This document shows positions 7,081 to 16,156 of a stretch of 64,000 nt of DNA, in pieces. Source of the stretch: CBDAUN01 sp965214615 (GTDB lineage Bacteria > Pseudomonadota > Gammaproteobacteria > Arenicellales > JAJDZL01); contig OZ243952.1 of assembly GCA_965214615.1 (NCBI GenBank), positions 2,790,001 to 2,854,000 of the forward strand, written 5' to 3'. The notes under the pieces are model-generated. The model saw nothing but the letters and a program-made list of their open reading frames with translations. It had not been told where the DNA came from and did no database searches. The translations under genes were made by a program, and so were the position numbers. Position 1 is the stretch's first letter. Every line of letters starts with the position of its first letter.

Positions 7081-9492
7081 TCAGCCTCGCATCCGACGCC
7101 CTTTCGGGTCGTAAAGAGCCTGCGCCTGGATTTGTGCGGGTCTGGGCTGGCCGATAATTTCGATGTTGAATTCGCTGTCTGACATTGCAGCGGCAGGCGG
7201 AATATATCCCAGAGCTATGCTCTTGCCTACGGTATGCCCGTAAGCTCCGGAAGTGACGATGCCCACCACTTGGCCATCGCAGACAATGGGCTCGCCACCG
7301 ACTGCGTCGGAATCGAGGACATCGACGCTGAAGCACGTCAAAATCCACTTTTTCGCCGCGTCTTTCGCCTCGACAAGGTACTCGCGCCCTACGAATTCGC
7401 CTTTGTCGAACTTGACGAAGCGGTCCAGGCACGATTCGAACGGATTGTATTCGGGCGTATATTCGCGGCTCCAGCTGCCGTAGCCTTTTTCCAGCCGCAG
7501 GGACAGAAGTGCCCGAGAACCGACTTCGGCAAGGCCGTACGAGCTGCCCGCATCGAGCAGCAGCTCGCGCATCTGAACCTGATGCTCGGCGGGAAAGTAG
7601 ATTTCATAGCCGAGCTCGCCGGTAAATGCGACGCGGGCGATTAGCGCCTTTGCGGGGCCTATGTCCGCTTCGCGCACGCTCATGAACGAAAATTGATCTG
7701 CAGACAAGTCGAGCGGGACAATCTGGCTGAGCAACTCGCGCGATGCAGGACCGGAAACCGAATAGCCGGCATAGGCTTGCGAAAGGTTGCGAAATTCGAC
7801 GCCGCTTTCGAGCCAGTGCTTTTGAAACCATCGCCAGTGGTTGCGCTCGGCAACGCCGGCGCCGATGAGCAGAAACTGATCGTGCTGCAGCCGTGCAACG
7901 GTGAAATCGGCGACAACCCCGCCGCGTTCGTGAACCATCGGCGCAAGCGCCATGCGGCCGAGGTGAGGCAAGGTATTGGTGCTGATCGAATCCAGCCATT
8001 GCTCCGCGCGAGGACCGCTGATGAGATATTTGGCGTAGGCCGATGTATCCAGCAGACCCGCCGCGGTTCTAAGGGTTCGGCATTCCGTGGCGACATGATC
8101 AAACGCCTCGGTGCGGCGGAACGAGTATGTCTCGACAGGCTCGGTGCCATCAGGCGCAAACCAAAGCGGCACCTCCCATCCGTATTGAGCGCCGAAGAAG
8201 GCTCCGTTTTGCTTTTGCTGCTCATATGCCGGTCGGGTGCGCACCGGCCGTCCCGCGGTCCGCTCCTCGTAGGGAAAGAAAATGCGAAAGCGCGTCGAGT
8301 AGTTGTCCTTGGTCGCAGCGAGCAGGTAGTCGGGCGTTATCCAGTCTCCGAACCGTGCTACGTCGATCGGCCACAAATCCAGACTCGGCTGTCCGTCGAG
8401 GATCCACTCGGCCATCATCTTGCCGAGTCCGCCGCCGATGCTGAAGCCCGGAATGAGACCGCCGATAATGAAGTAGTTGTTCAGGCCGGGCACCGGGCCG
8501 AACAGCGGAAGAAGATCCGGCGTCCAGATCATCGGGCCGTTGACCACGCGCTTGATGCCGGCAGTTTCAAGGCACGGCATGCGATGCATCGCCCGGGCGA
8601 CGTTGTCGACAATGCGTTCCAGATCGTCGGGAAGCAGGTCGTGGCCGAAATTTTCCGGCGTGCCGTCTACCGCCCAGTGCCTGCCGTCGCTCTCGTAGGC
8701 GCCCACCAGCAATCCCTTGCCTTCCTGGCGCATGTAGTACTCGCCGTCATTGTCATGAATCAGCGGAATTTCATGATCCAGCGCCTCGATTTCAGGAATG
8801 TTCTCTGTCACAAAATACTGATGCTCGAGCGGCATCAGGGGCAGATTCAGCCCTGCCATCCGACCGACTTCCCTACCCCACAGTCCGGCGCAGTTGACGA
8901 CGTATTCTGCGAATATGGAGCCTTGCGGCGTTTCAACCAGCCAGCCTCCCGGCTGCGCGGTTGTCGCCGTGACCGGACACTGGCGATAGATCTTTACGCC
9001 GCGCATTCTCGCTCCGGCAGCGTAGGCGTTGGCGACTCCGCTTGGGTCGATATGCGCCTCGTTGGGCTCCCACATGGCGCCATAGATGTCGTCAAGCTGG
9101 AGCAAGGGATTCATCCGTATGACTTCGTCCAGCGGGATTTCGACAAATTCGAGTCCGAGGTATTTTGCCTTTGAGCTTTGAATTCGGATCTGATCGTAGC
9201 GCTCCTGCGTCGCGGCCAGATAGATTCCTCCGACTGGATGCACTCCGCACGACTGGCCGGTTTCCTCTTCCAGTTCCGGATACAGCGTGATTGTGTAGTA
9301 GTGCAGCTTCGACAGGTTGGCGTTGTCCTGCAGAACGTGGGTATTTCCGGCGGCGTGCCAGGTGGACCCTGAGGTCAGTTCGGACCGCTCCAGCAGAACG
9401 ATGTCCTTGCCGCCGTGCTTGGCGAGATGGTAGGCGACACTGCAGCCGGCAACTCCGCCGCCGATAATCACTGTATGCGCAGATTCAATCAA
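7081..9492 (-). CDS. FAD-dependent demethylating dehydrogenase, dimethylglycine/sarcosine dehydrogenase-like (DAO plus GcvT)
   Basis: An 803-residue two-part enzyme. The N-terminal D-amino-acid-oxidase-type FAD domain has the dinucleotide site VIIGGGVAGCSVA (residues 8-20) and the TWHAAG motif at 44-49 whose His46 aligns with the covalently flavinylated His of mammalian dimethylglycine dehydrogenase. From about residue 430 a GcvT/aminomethyltransferase-like folate domain follows, ending near 790. Family members oxidise N-methyl groups of dimethylglycine, sarcosine or related compounds and pass formaldehyde to tetrahydrofolate. The start is TTG 9492, supported by AAAGGAG seven bases upstream. 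It would link with folD and fhs elsewhere in the window. The exact N-methyl substrate is not decidable from sequence alone. Confidence 0.88.
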   Translation of the reverse strand: MIESAHTVIIGGGVAGCSVAYHLAKHGGKDIVLLERSELTSGSTWHAAGNTHVLQDNANLSKLHYYTITLYPELEEETGQSCGVHPVGGIYLAATQERYDQIRIQSSKAKYLGLEFVEIPLDEVIRMNPLLQLDDIYGAMWEPNEAHIDPSGVANAYAAGARMRGVKIYRQCPVTATTAQPGGWLVETPQGSIFAEYVVNCAGLWGREVGRMAGLNLPLMPLEHQYFVTENIPEIEALDHEIPLIHDNDGEYYMRQEGKGLLVGAYESDGRHWAVDGTPENFGHDLLPDDLERIVDNVARAMHRMPCLETAGIKRVVNGPMIWTPDLLPLFGPVPGLNNYFIIGGLIPGFSIGGGLGKMMAEWILDGQPSLDLWPIDVARFGDWITPDYLLAATKDNYSTRFRIFFPYEERTAGRPVRTRPAYEQQKQNGAFFGAQYGWEVPLWFAPDGTEPVETYSFRRTEAFDHVATECRTLRTAAGLLDTSAYAKYLISGPRAEQWLDSISTNTLPHLGRMALAPMVHERGGVVADFTVARLQHDQFLLIGAGVAERNHWRWFQKHWLESGVEFRNLSQAYAGYSVSGPASRELLSQIVPLDLSADQFSFMSVREADIGPAKALIARVAFTGELGYEIYFPAEHQVQMRELLLDAGSSYGLAEVGSRALLSLRLEKGYGSWSREYTPEYNPFESCLDRFVKFDKGEFVGREYLVEAKDAAKKWILTCFSVDVLDSDAVGGEPIVCDGQVVGIVTSGAYGHTVGKSIALGYIPPAAAMSDSEFNIEIIGQPRPAQIQAQALYDPKGRRMRG

Positions 9493-10147
9493 CGGAATTC
9501 TCCTTTGGAAACAATCGCAGGCCGAACATGCCGGATCCAGGATTACGTAAATCGTGGAATTATATGCAACTGCGCCGGGTTCATGTGGTGCAGATTTGGC
9601 GCCGGCTGTTCGAGTGACGCGCAGACAAAGTCACAATGACTTCGCTAGGGCGCTTGTGTGCGTTTCCAGAGCGAACAGGAGGCGCCGATCTGCGGGTTTA
9701 TAACCGTCTCGGATTCGCCCGCATGGCCTGCCCTATCACTGTCGAATGAAAGCGGCGTTTCCAGCCGTTTTGACGAAATTGGCAAGGCATTGATGCAATC
9801 CAAGCCTCCGTCAAATGCCTTGTCGGCTTTGTTTATGCCTGCATTGTGATCCGGCAAACGCGAATCCCGGCTTTTGTTGTGTTCGCGATACATGTTTCTG
9901 CGCCAGACAGTCTCAGCAAATGCTCGTGATATCGGATACCTGCCAAAACCGGCTTGCGGCTTATGCCGAATACGGCTTTGATTGCATTTGTCGGCATGGC
10001 AATATGATGTCAGCCACACATTTTGATATGTCTTTATGCGCGTATCTTACAGTTTTTCATATCACTTAACTCATACATCAGCAATTTTCTTGCAGCCATG
10101 GACATCTTCCGATGCTTTCGCGCTTACATCGATTGTGGCCCCTTGGA
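9493..10147. other. Long non-coding interval with a likely leftward promoter
   Basis: About 650 bases between the flavoprotein start and the ATPase remnant. Near its left end lies a TATAAT box for the flavoprotein gene. The remainder contains only short open frames without family resemblance and becomes AT-rich toward 10,000-10,110. It adjoins a decayed gene, so part of it may be eroded coding sequence. Confidence 0.4.
9559..9564 (-). promoter_or_regulatory. Candidate -10 box (TATAAT) upstream of the flavoprotein gene
   Basis: Read on the minus strand this is a perfect TATAAT, 66 bases before the TTG start at 9492. The -35 position at 17-base spacing reads ACATGA, a poor match to TTGACA, so activation by a regulator is possible. 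Confidence 0.4.
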
Positions 10148-10340
10148 TCAGGCGGCAAGGCATTGCAGTCGCTCAAATACTTTGCTGAAGATTTTCCTTA
10201 TGCCTTTGTAGTCGTCACCGGATCCAATATCAGTTTACTGAAATCGTTTCCGGTCGGGAATGTTGAAATGATGGACTTGCTTGCTCTCACTATCGAAGAA
10301 TTCATGAAGGATTCGGCTAATCCGAAAGCTTCATCAAACG
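10148..10340 (+). pseudogene. Remnant of a DUF4143-family AAA ATPase
   Basis: One plus-strand frame encodes ALQSLKYFAEDFPYAFVVVTGSN, then SFPVGNVEMMDLLALTIEEFM. This matches the middle of DUF4143-type ATP-binding proteins, which typically read LQSLKYFCED, an AAGSLLG sensor strand and SFPVGKVEFLxLxPLxFxEFL. No Walker A, no upstream ATPase half and no DUF4143 C-terminal domain can be found around it; downstream the frame runs into sequence without family resemblance and then into the opposite-strand neighbour. It is therefore a short fossil. The source proteins are often mobile orphan ATPases in genomes with many such singletons. Confidence 0.6.
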
Positions 10341-10415
10341 CCACCTCGAAAACTCACCTTTGGCGGCGGACGAATTGCGTCCTGCAATCGCCCGCCGCCG
10401 TCACGCCTGACTTAA

Positions 10416-11258
10416 TTACAGTCCCGCGAAGATGTCGTCTTCGTCGTTCGATTGCAGCGGCCAGACATCATAATCCTCCTCCGACTTCATATAGCACGTC
10501 GCGTATCGGCATCCTTCGCAGTTTTCATGCGAGGGGTTGAAATGCGAGGCTACCGATTCGGTCGCAAAGCCGAGTGCGTTGATCAGTGCAATTCTACCGT
10601 CATCATCTAGATCACGCGCGGGACTGACACAATATTTGGCTTTCCCTATATTGAAGTGGCGAGCCCGGCCTACATGGACATACCCTGCCACGTAGTAAAT
10701 ACTCGGGGTGACTTCGCTATGCCAATTGGCCAAAGCAACATTCGCCGCAGCTTCCAGCATCCCGTTTCCCGGCTTTTGCAACCCAGTACTGACGCCCAGC
10801 ATCCAAATGGATTGACTGTCTGAATCCTTCAGTATTACATCTATCGCACCTGTCAACTCGATCACACTGGAAGGATCGTCAGGGAATGGAATGCTCAAGA
10901 CATTGCTCTTGTTCGTCTCGACGATTTCCCAGCCCACCGAGCTGAACAGACTCAGCACTTCATCCGCCATTGCCATCACCTGACGCTGCATCTCGATGCG
11001 ATTCGGGGTGATGCGGTCGAAGACTATATTCGGATATTCTTTCGACCTGCGTCCCGTGACGGTGTCGCGCACCAGTACATCGACGACGTCCCCGACCGAA
11101 ATCGCCTCATTTTCGAGGATCGGCTCCGGACACCTAAGGTCATATAGCGCGGATTGCGGACAAGTCAGCCACCGGCTGACATGCGCCGTGTCAATCCTTG
11201 CCACGACGCGAGGCTTTGCTCGGACTGAATCCGAGGATTCCTTGTTGTTGAGTTCCAT
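10416..11258 (-). CDS. Cas4/AddB-like PD-(D/E)XK protein with iron-sulfur cysteines, probably nuclease-dead
   Basis: 280 residues from ATG 11258, which has AGGAG (11267-11271, complement) eight bases upstream; the frame continues upstream but without support. The layout resembles the Cas4/AddB/RecB nuclease family: RWLTCPQSALYDL with Cys33, then a GxxxD-type segment ELTGAIDVIL (Asp140), and a C-terminal NCEGCRYATC with Cys247, Cys250 and Cys255, the four-cysteine set that holds an Fe-S cluster in Cas4 and AddB. However the family's catalytic DxK strand (VVDYKTG-like) reads MLGVSTG at 153-159, lacking both the acidic residue and lysine. It may bind DNA ends without cutting, or be decaying. No cas genes or CRISPR repeats lie nearby. 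Family placement is by motif pattern only. Confidence 0.6.
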   Translation of the reverse strand: MELNNKESSDSVRAKPRVVARIDTAHVSRWLTCPQSALYDLRCPEPILENEAISVGDVVDVLVRDTVTGRRSKEYPNIVFDRITPNRIEMQRQVMAMADEVLSLFSSVGWEIVETNKSNVLSIPFPDDPSSVIELTGAIDVILKDSDSQSIWMLGVSTGLQKPGNGMLEAAANVALANWHSEVTPSIYYVAGYVHVGRARHFNIGKAKYCVSPARDLDDDGRIALINALGFATESVASHFNPSHENCEGCRYATCYMKSEEDYDVWPLQSNDEDDIFAGL

Positions 11259-12164
11259 ATGGTTATCTCCTAAAAAAGCTATTTTCGTTGTCGAACGCCA
11301 GTTTCCGGCGACTGTCAGCACACGCAGTTGCACCAAGGAATTCACTGTCCCGCCTTTGCATGCCGCAAGCCGTCCCGATCAGGAACGGCTCCGGACTGCG
11401 CCAAGGCGAATCGCATGCGTCTGGCAATGCAGGATTCTTGAATCCGGACCCGTAAGGCAATCTCGAATTCAGACGGAACATCAAACCCGGTTTCGGTTCG
11501 AAAGTTTCAAACCCAAAACAATGAATATCCAGTGGCAGTATCAACGTCTGCACAGAAGTCAAACCCGTTCCAATCTGCAATCCTGCAACAGACCGACAGG
11601 AGGACCGGCTTCGTATTTCTGATTCTGACGCCAAAAATTGGCAAGGCTTAAACGGAATTACCGCAAGCCGAGTCTTAGCTGAAGCACACGGCCGCGGCTA
11701 AGGAAAGGAGCACAATTGGTAGAGATAACACGAACGACAGCCTGCCTGTGCACACAGACTGCCCATACATCTAAGGCTGGCTCATATTGTCCTAAACCCA
11801 GCTGACTTGAAGTTTCAAGACATCTGCAAATTATCATCATTGCAACCGTCCTGCTTGAAGCTGCACATTGAATATGAATCCATATGGCAACTTTTCAGAA
11901 GTTCAAGTTTACTAAAATATATTGCTTCCGGAAAAGATATTTTGATAATTAAATATTTCTATTCATCTTTTGTTGCGTTTTTGCAGCGCACTTCTCAGCT
12001 TGAGTTCGTCGAGCCTGGCATTCGTGTCACTGGTGCCGATGAAGTTCGATGAACGTCTGAGACCTGCGTGCGTGTACAATTTTATAGAATCCGCAGCCAG
12101 ACCGATGAAGTGCGCAGGGCGTATATAATTTCCAGAACAATAGGCTAACCGAAGGGAATGACCA
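11259..12164. other. Long non-coding interval, AT-rich in its right half
   Basis: About 900 bases between divergent genes. The left end carries the ribosome site of the Cas4-like gene; the stretch around 11,870-11,980 is strongly AT-rich and could hold the promoter of the acyl-CoA synthetase or a protein-binding region. Short open frames on both strands show nothing recognisable. No repeats or RNA genes seen. Confidence 0.4.
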
Positions 12165-13790
12165 GTGAGCATCTACGAACAGAATCTTGATAGGAATCCG
12201 GCTAATTTTCAGCCGCTCACCCCGCTGAGCTTTCTGTCGAGATCGGCACGGGTATTTCCTGACAAGACGGCCGTCATTCATGGCGAATTGCGGACCACCT
12301 ATCAGCAGCTGTACAGTCGCTGCCGGCAGCTTGGCGACGCTTTGCGCAAACGCGGAGTCGGCATCGGCGATACCGTGGCCATCATGTCGCCGAACGCTCC
12401 GGCAATGCTGGAAGCGCACTACGGCGTACCGATGTGCGGTGCGGTGCTTAATGCGCTAAACTTTCGTCTCGATGCGCCCACAATCGCCTTTGTTCTTCGC
12501 CACGGCGAAGCGAAGGTGCTGCTGACCGACCGTGAATACTCCGACGTCATCGCAGAAGCCGTGCGTATTGCGAATCTTGACATCCTGATTGTCGACATCG
12601 ATGACCCTCTGGCTCAGGGCGGAGATCTGATCGGAGATTTGGATTACGAAGCGCTGCTTAGAGAAGGAGACCCGAATTACGAGTGGACCCCTCCGCGAGA
12701 CGAATGGCAGGCAATCACGCTGAACTATACCTCCGGAACGACCGGCAACCCGAAAGGAGTCGTGTTCCATCATCGCGGCGCCTACCTTGCCGCTTTGGGC
12801 AATTCGCTCACCTTCGGACTGGAAAGCTCCAGCGTCTACCTGTGGACGCTGCCCATGTTCCACTGCAACGGATGGACGTTTACGTGGGCTGCGACCGCGG
12901 TTTCGGCAACCCATGTGTGTCTGCGAAATGTTGAGCCGGCAGCGATTTTCGCGTCGATTCGGGACAACGGAATCACCCATATGTGCGGGGCGCCGATCGT
13001 GCTGAACATGCTGATTCACGCACCTGCCGATGCCAGGGTCCGATTCGAGCAGACCGTCGAGGTCGCAACAGGCGGAGCGGCGCCGCCGAGCCAGGTGATC
13101 GCCGAATTGGAGAACATGGGGTTCAAGGTGCTTCACCTGTACGGATTGACGGAAACCTACGGTCCTGCAACCGTCTGCGAATGGCAGGATGCATGGGAAG
13201 AGCTGGATCTGGGCCGGCGTGCTTCAAACATGGCGCGCCAGGGCGTTCGCTACTTGACGCTGGAAGAGGTGGCGGTCATCGACCCCGAATCCATGCAGCC
13301 GGTGCCGTGGGACGGCGAAACCATGGGCGAACTCATGGTGCGGGGCAATACGGTGATGCGCGGATATTTGAAAAACCCCGACGCGACCGCCGAAGCGTTC
13401 GCGCATGGCTGGTATCACACCGGCGATCTGGGCGTCACCCATCCGGACGGATACATCGAAGTGCGCGACCGTTCCAAAGACATCATTATCTCGGGCGGCG
13501 AGAACATTTCGAGCCTGGAAGTCGAAGATGTGCTGTACCGCCATCCCGACATCATGGAAGCGGCGGTGGTGGCGAAACCTGACGACAAATGGGGTGAAAC
13601 ACCGTGTGCGTTCGTCACGCCGGTCGCATCGCGGGCCGATTCGTTGTCCGAGCAGGATGTAATCGCCTGGTGCAAGGACCACATGGCCAGCTTCAAGGCG
13701 CCAAAAACGGTGATTTTCGGGCCGCTGCCCAAGACTTCCACCGGCAAGATCCAAAAGTTCGTATTGCGCGACCGGGTGCAGGAATTGTAG
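12165..13790 (+). CDS. Acyl-CoA synthetase (AMP-forming), short/medium-chain or DmdB-like
   Basis: 541-residue ANL-superfamily ligase that activates a carboxylic acid to its CoA thioester through an acyl-AMP. The P-loop-like motif YTSGTTGNPKGVVFHHRG lies near residue 192, LYGLTETYGP near 327, GWYHTGDLG near 420, the hinge RDRSKDIIISGGENIS near 436, and the C-terminal catalytic lysine in PKTSTGKIQK. The MFHCNGW stretch is characteristic of the subgroup that includes plant short-chain AAE ligases and bacterial DmdB (methylmercaptopropionyl-CoA ligase of DMSP degradation), so a short-chain or sulfur-containing acid is plausible. Start is GTG 12165 with GAAGGGA seven bases upstream. It stands alone; no dmdC/dmdD neighbours are visible. 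Confidence 0.88.
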   Translation: MSIYEQNLDRNPANFQPLTPLSFLSRSARVFPDKTAVIHGELRTTYQQLYSRCRQLGDALRKRGVGIGDTVAIMSPNAPAMLEAHYGVPMCGAVLNALNFRLDAPTIAFVLRHGEAKVLLTDREYSDVIAEAVRIANLDILIVDIDDPLAQGGDLIGDLDYEALLREGDPNYEWTPPRDEWQAITLNYTSGTTGNPKGVVFHHRGAYLAALGNSLTFGLESSSVYLWTLPMFHCNGWTFTWAATAVSATHVCLRNVEPAAIFASIRDNGITHMCGAPIVLNMLIHAPADARVRFEQTVEVATGGAAPPSQVIAELENMGFKVLHLYGLTETYGPATVCEWQDAWEELDLGRRASNMARQGVRYLTLEEVAVIDPESMQPVPWDGETMGELMVRGNTVMRGYLKNPDATAEAFAHGWYHTGDLGVTHPDGYIEVRDRSKDIIISGGENISSLEVEDVLYRHPDIMEAAVVAKPDDKWGETPCAFVTPVASRADSLSEQDVIAWCKDHMASFKAPKTVIFGPLPKTSTGKIQKFVLRDRVQEL

Positions 13791-13816
13791 GGCGCGCCGC
13801 GTGGCGGGCGGTGCTG

Positions 13817-14908
13817 CTAGCTTGCTGCGACTTCGCTGCGATTGCGTAATTCAAGGTGCACGCGCAGCATCACGACCAGGATCGAGAACAGGACGACGAA
13901 TCCCATCTGGTGCGCCAGCGCCACCGGCATCCAGACCCGGCTGAGCAAGGTCGTTACACCCAGGGCGAATTGCGCCAGCGCGATTGCGACGGCAGCGTCG
14001 TGCAATCCCCTCAGCCATCGCTGGCGAACCTTGAATCGGGTCAGCCAAAGCCATGCAATCGCGGCGACAAGCGCAACTGCGGTCCAGCGGTGCGCAAACT
14101 GAATCGCGATCACATTGTCGAACAAGTTGCGCCACGCCGGCTCCAAGGCGAGAATTCCGGCAGGAATCAGTACTCCGTTCATGTCGGGGTAGGTGTTATA
14201 GGCAAAGCCTGCGTGGGTTCCTGCCATGAACCCGCCGCTCACCTGCATCAGCGCAGCCAGCGCCATGCACGCCAGCACGGCGGTCATTGGCGCCGCAGCC
14301 ACCGGGGCCGCCGCGCCGGTGCGGGGCAAGCGCGAATGCGCCAGCAGACCTGCTGCCAGCCACAGCAGATATCCGTAGATTGCGACCGCCAGACTCAAAT
14401 GGGCGGTGAGGCGGTACTGGCTCACTGACGGATCGTCGGCAAGTCCGCTTTGGACCATGTACCAGCCAAGCGCTCCCTGAGCGCCGCCGAGAACGAACAC
14501 CAGCGCAAGACGCACGGCAAGCGGCCTGGCGAGTTGCCGACGCAGCAGGAACACCACGTACGGAATAAGAAACGCGAACGCGATCCCCCGGGCAATTGCC
14601 CGGTGCAGATACTCGATCCAGAATATGCGCTTGAACCCGTCAAGGTCCATATCCGGGTTGATGATTCTGAATTCCGGAAACTGCTGATAATTTTCAAACT
14701 CGCTGCGCCACTGCTGCTCGTTCAGCGGCGGGACAATGCCGGAAACCGGCGCCCACTCGACAATCGACAGTCCGGACCCGGTCAATCGCGTATAGCCGCC
14801 AACGGAAATCAGAATTGCGATCAGCGCGCACAGCCCGATGAGCCACGCGGCAATCCAGGACGTATTGCTGCGCCGGCCTGCGCGGGCGGCGTCTTGCTGT
14901 AGCGTCAA
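13817..14908 (-). CDS. ctaA: Heme A synthase, COX15/CtaA type
   Basis: Inner-membrane enzyme that oxidises the C8 methyl of heme O to the formyl group of heme A for aa3-type cytochrome oxidase. 363 residues with eight hydrophobic segments. The signature VGGYTRLTGSGLSIVEWAPVSG (about residues 36-57) and IEYLHRAIARG with heme-ligand-type His are typical of the COX15-like subgroup found in Alphaproteobacteria, mitochondria and some Gammaproteobacteria; further conserved histidines sit in RLTAHLSLA, FAHRWTA and LAHQMGF. The start is TTG 14908, only two bases past the fabB stop, indicating translational coupling. No other cytochrome oxidase genes are in the window. Confidence 0.92.
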   Translation of the reverse strand: MTLQQDAARAGRRSNTSWIAAWLIGLCALIAILISVGGYTRLTGSGLSIVEWAPVSGIVPPLNEQQWRSEFENYQQFPEFRIINPDMDLDGFKRIFWIEYLHRAIARGIAFAFLIPYVVFLLRRQLARPLAVRLALVFVLGGAQGALGWYMVQSGLADDPSVSQYRLTAHLSLAVAIYGYLLWLAAGLLAHSRLPRTGAAAPVAAAPMTAVLACMALAALMQVSGGFMAGTHAGFAYNTYPDMNGVLIPAGILALEPAWRNLFDNVIAIQFAHRWTAVALVAAIAWLWLTRFKVRQRWLRGLHDAAVAIALAQFALGVTTLLSRVWMPVALAHQMGFVVLFSILVVMLRVHLELRNRSEVAAS

Positions 14909-14910
14909 TT

Positions 14911-16128
14911 TCAGTGCGGAATCTTTTGAAATACCAAGGAGGCGTTGGTGCCTCCGAATCCGAAGCTGTTCGATAGCGCGGTGCGTATTTCGACGCCGTC
15001 AACGGGCTGGCGGACAATGTTGAACCCTGCAGCTCCGGGGTCCAGGCTTTCAATGTTGCGCGACGGCGATATAAAACCGCCATCCATCATCAGCAAGGTA
15101 TAGATCGCTTCGTTCACGCCTGCCGCTCCGAGCGCATGACCGGTTATGGACTTCGTTGAAGTGATCGCGGGCGCTTCGGTGCCGAACACCTCGCTCAGCG
15201 CTTCGAGCTCCCTGATATCGCCGACCGGGGTGCTCGTGCCGTGCGCGTTGACATAGTCAACCGGGGCATCGACATGCTCCAGCGCCATTTTCATGCATCG
15301 CACTGCGCCTTCTCCCGACGGCTGCACCATGTCGAAGCCGTCGCCGGTGGCTCCGTAGCCGACCAGTTCGGCATAGATTTGCGCTCCGCGCGCACGGGCG
15401 TGCTCGTACTCCTCCATCACCACGACGCCGCCGCCGCCGGAGATGACAAATCCGTCGCGGTTTTCATCGTAAGGGCGCGATGCGCTTTGCGGGCGATCGT
15501 TGTATTTGCTCGAAAGCGCGCCCATGGCGTCAAACAGCAAAGTCATCGTCCAGTGCACCTCGTCGCCGCCGCCGGCGAATACGATATCCTGCTTGTTCAG
15601 TTGAATCAGTTCGGCCGCATTGCCGATGCAATGGGCGCTTGTGGCGCATGCAGAGCTCACCGAATAGCTGACTCCCTTGATTCCGCAAATCGTGCCCAGC
15701 GTAGCCGAATTTGTGCTCGACATCGCCCGCGGCACCATGAACGGGCCGACGCGGCGGATGCCCTTGGTTCTTAGCAGATCCACAGCGAGCGCAATATTTT
15801 CGGTCGATGCGCCGCCAGATCCCATAATCAGCCCGGTGCGCGGGTTCGAAACGTGCTCCGGCGCGAGTTTCGCGTCGTTGATGGCCTCAAGCATCGCGAC
15901 ATAATTGTAGGCGGGCCCGTCGCCCATAAACCGCCGCGCCTTGCGCGGGACAGTCCCGTCAATGTCCATGTCGATGCCGCCATGGACGCGGCTTTTGAAA
16001 CCGAGTTCCTCATAGACCGGAACAAAATCAATGCCGCTTTCGCCGTCGCGCAAGGAACGGGTCACCTGCTCCTTGCCGCAGCCGATACTCGATACAATGC
16101 CGATTCCTGTAACTACTACCCTTCTCAT
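14911..16128 (-). CDS. fabB: 3-oxoacyl-ACP synthase I
   Basis: Condenses acyl-ACP with malonyl-ACP and is the synthase needed to elongate unsaturated chains after FabA. I use ATG 16128, where MRRVVVTGIGIVSSIG begins exactly as FabB proteins do, giving 405 residues; the longer frame to 16248 would run back into fabA. The Cys-His-His triad is visible: nucleophile Cys in SVSSACATSAH, His in NAHGTSTPVGD, and His in SITGHALGAAG. The terminal NSFGFGGTNASL is also typical. It lies 28 bases after fabA and two bases before ctaA on the same strand. Confidence 0.96.
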   Translation of the reverse strand: MRRVVVTGIGIVSSIGCGKEQVTRSLRDGESGIDFVPVYEELGFKSRVHGGIDMDIDGTVPRKARRFMGDGPAYNYVAMLEAINDAKLAPEHVSNPRTGLIMGSGGASTENIALAVDLLRTKGIRRVGPFMVPRAMSSTNSATLGTICGIKGVSYSVSSACATSAHCIGNAAELIQLNKQDIVFAGGGDEVHWTMTLLFDAMGALSSKYNDRPQSASRPYDENRDGFVISGGGGVVVMEEYEHARARGAQIYAELVGYGATGDGFDMVQPSGEGAVRCMKMALEHVDAPVDYVNAHGTSTPVGDIRELEALSEVFGTEAPAITSTKSITGHALGAAGVNEAIYTLLMMDGGFISPSRNIESLDPGAAGFNIVRQPVDGVEIRTALSNSFGFGGTNASLVFQKIPH

Positions 16129-16156
16129 TCCAATCTCATGAACACTGCCTGAGGCG

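Noticed and set aside
7693..9174. Long plus-strand frame (493 codons) antisense to the flavoprotein gene
   Set aside because: Shadow of the GC-rich coding strand; the opposite strand encodes a complete recognised enzyme.
9645..10019. 124-codon minus-strand frame in the 9.5-10.1 kb gap
   Set aside because: No resemblance to any family and no start signals; next to decayed sequence.
12165..13790. Firm assignment of the acyl-CoA synthetase as DmdB
   Set aside because: The HCNGW motif fits DmdB but is shared with other short-chain ligases, and no dmdA, dmdC or dmdD lies nearby.
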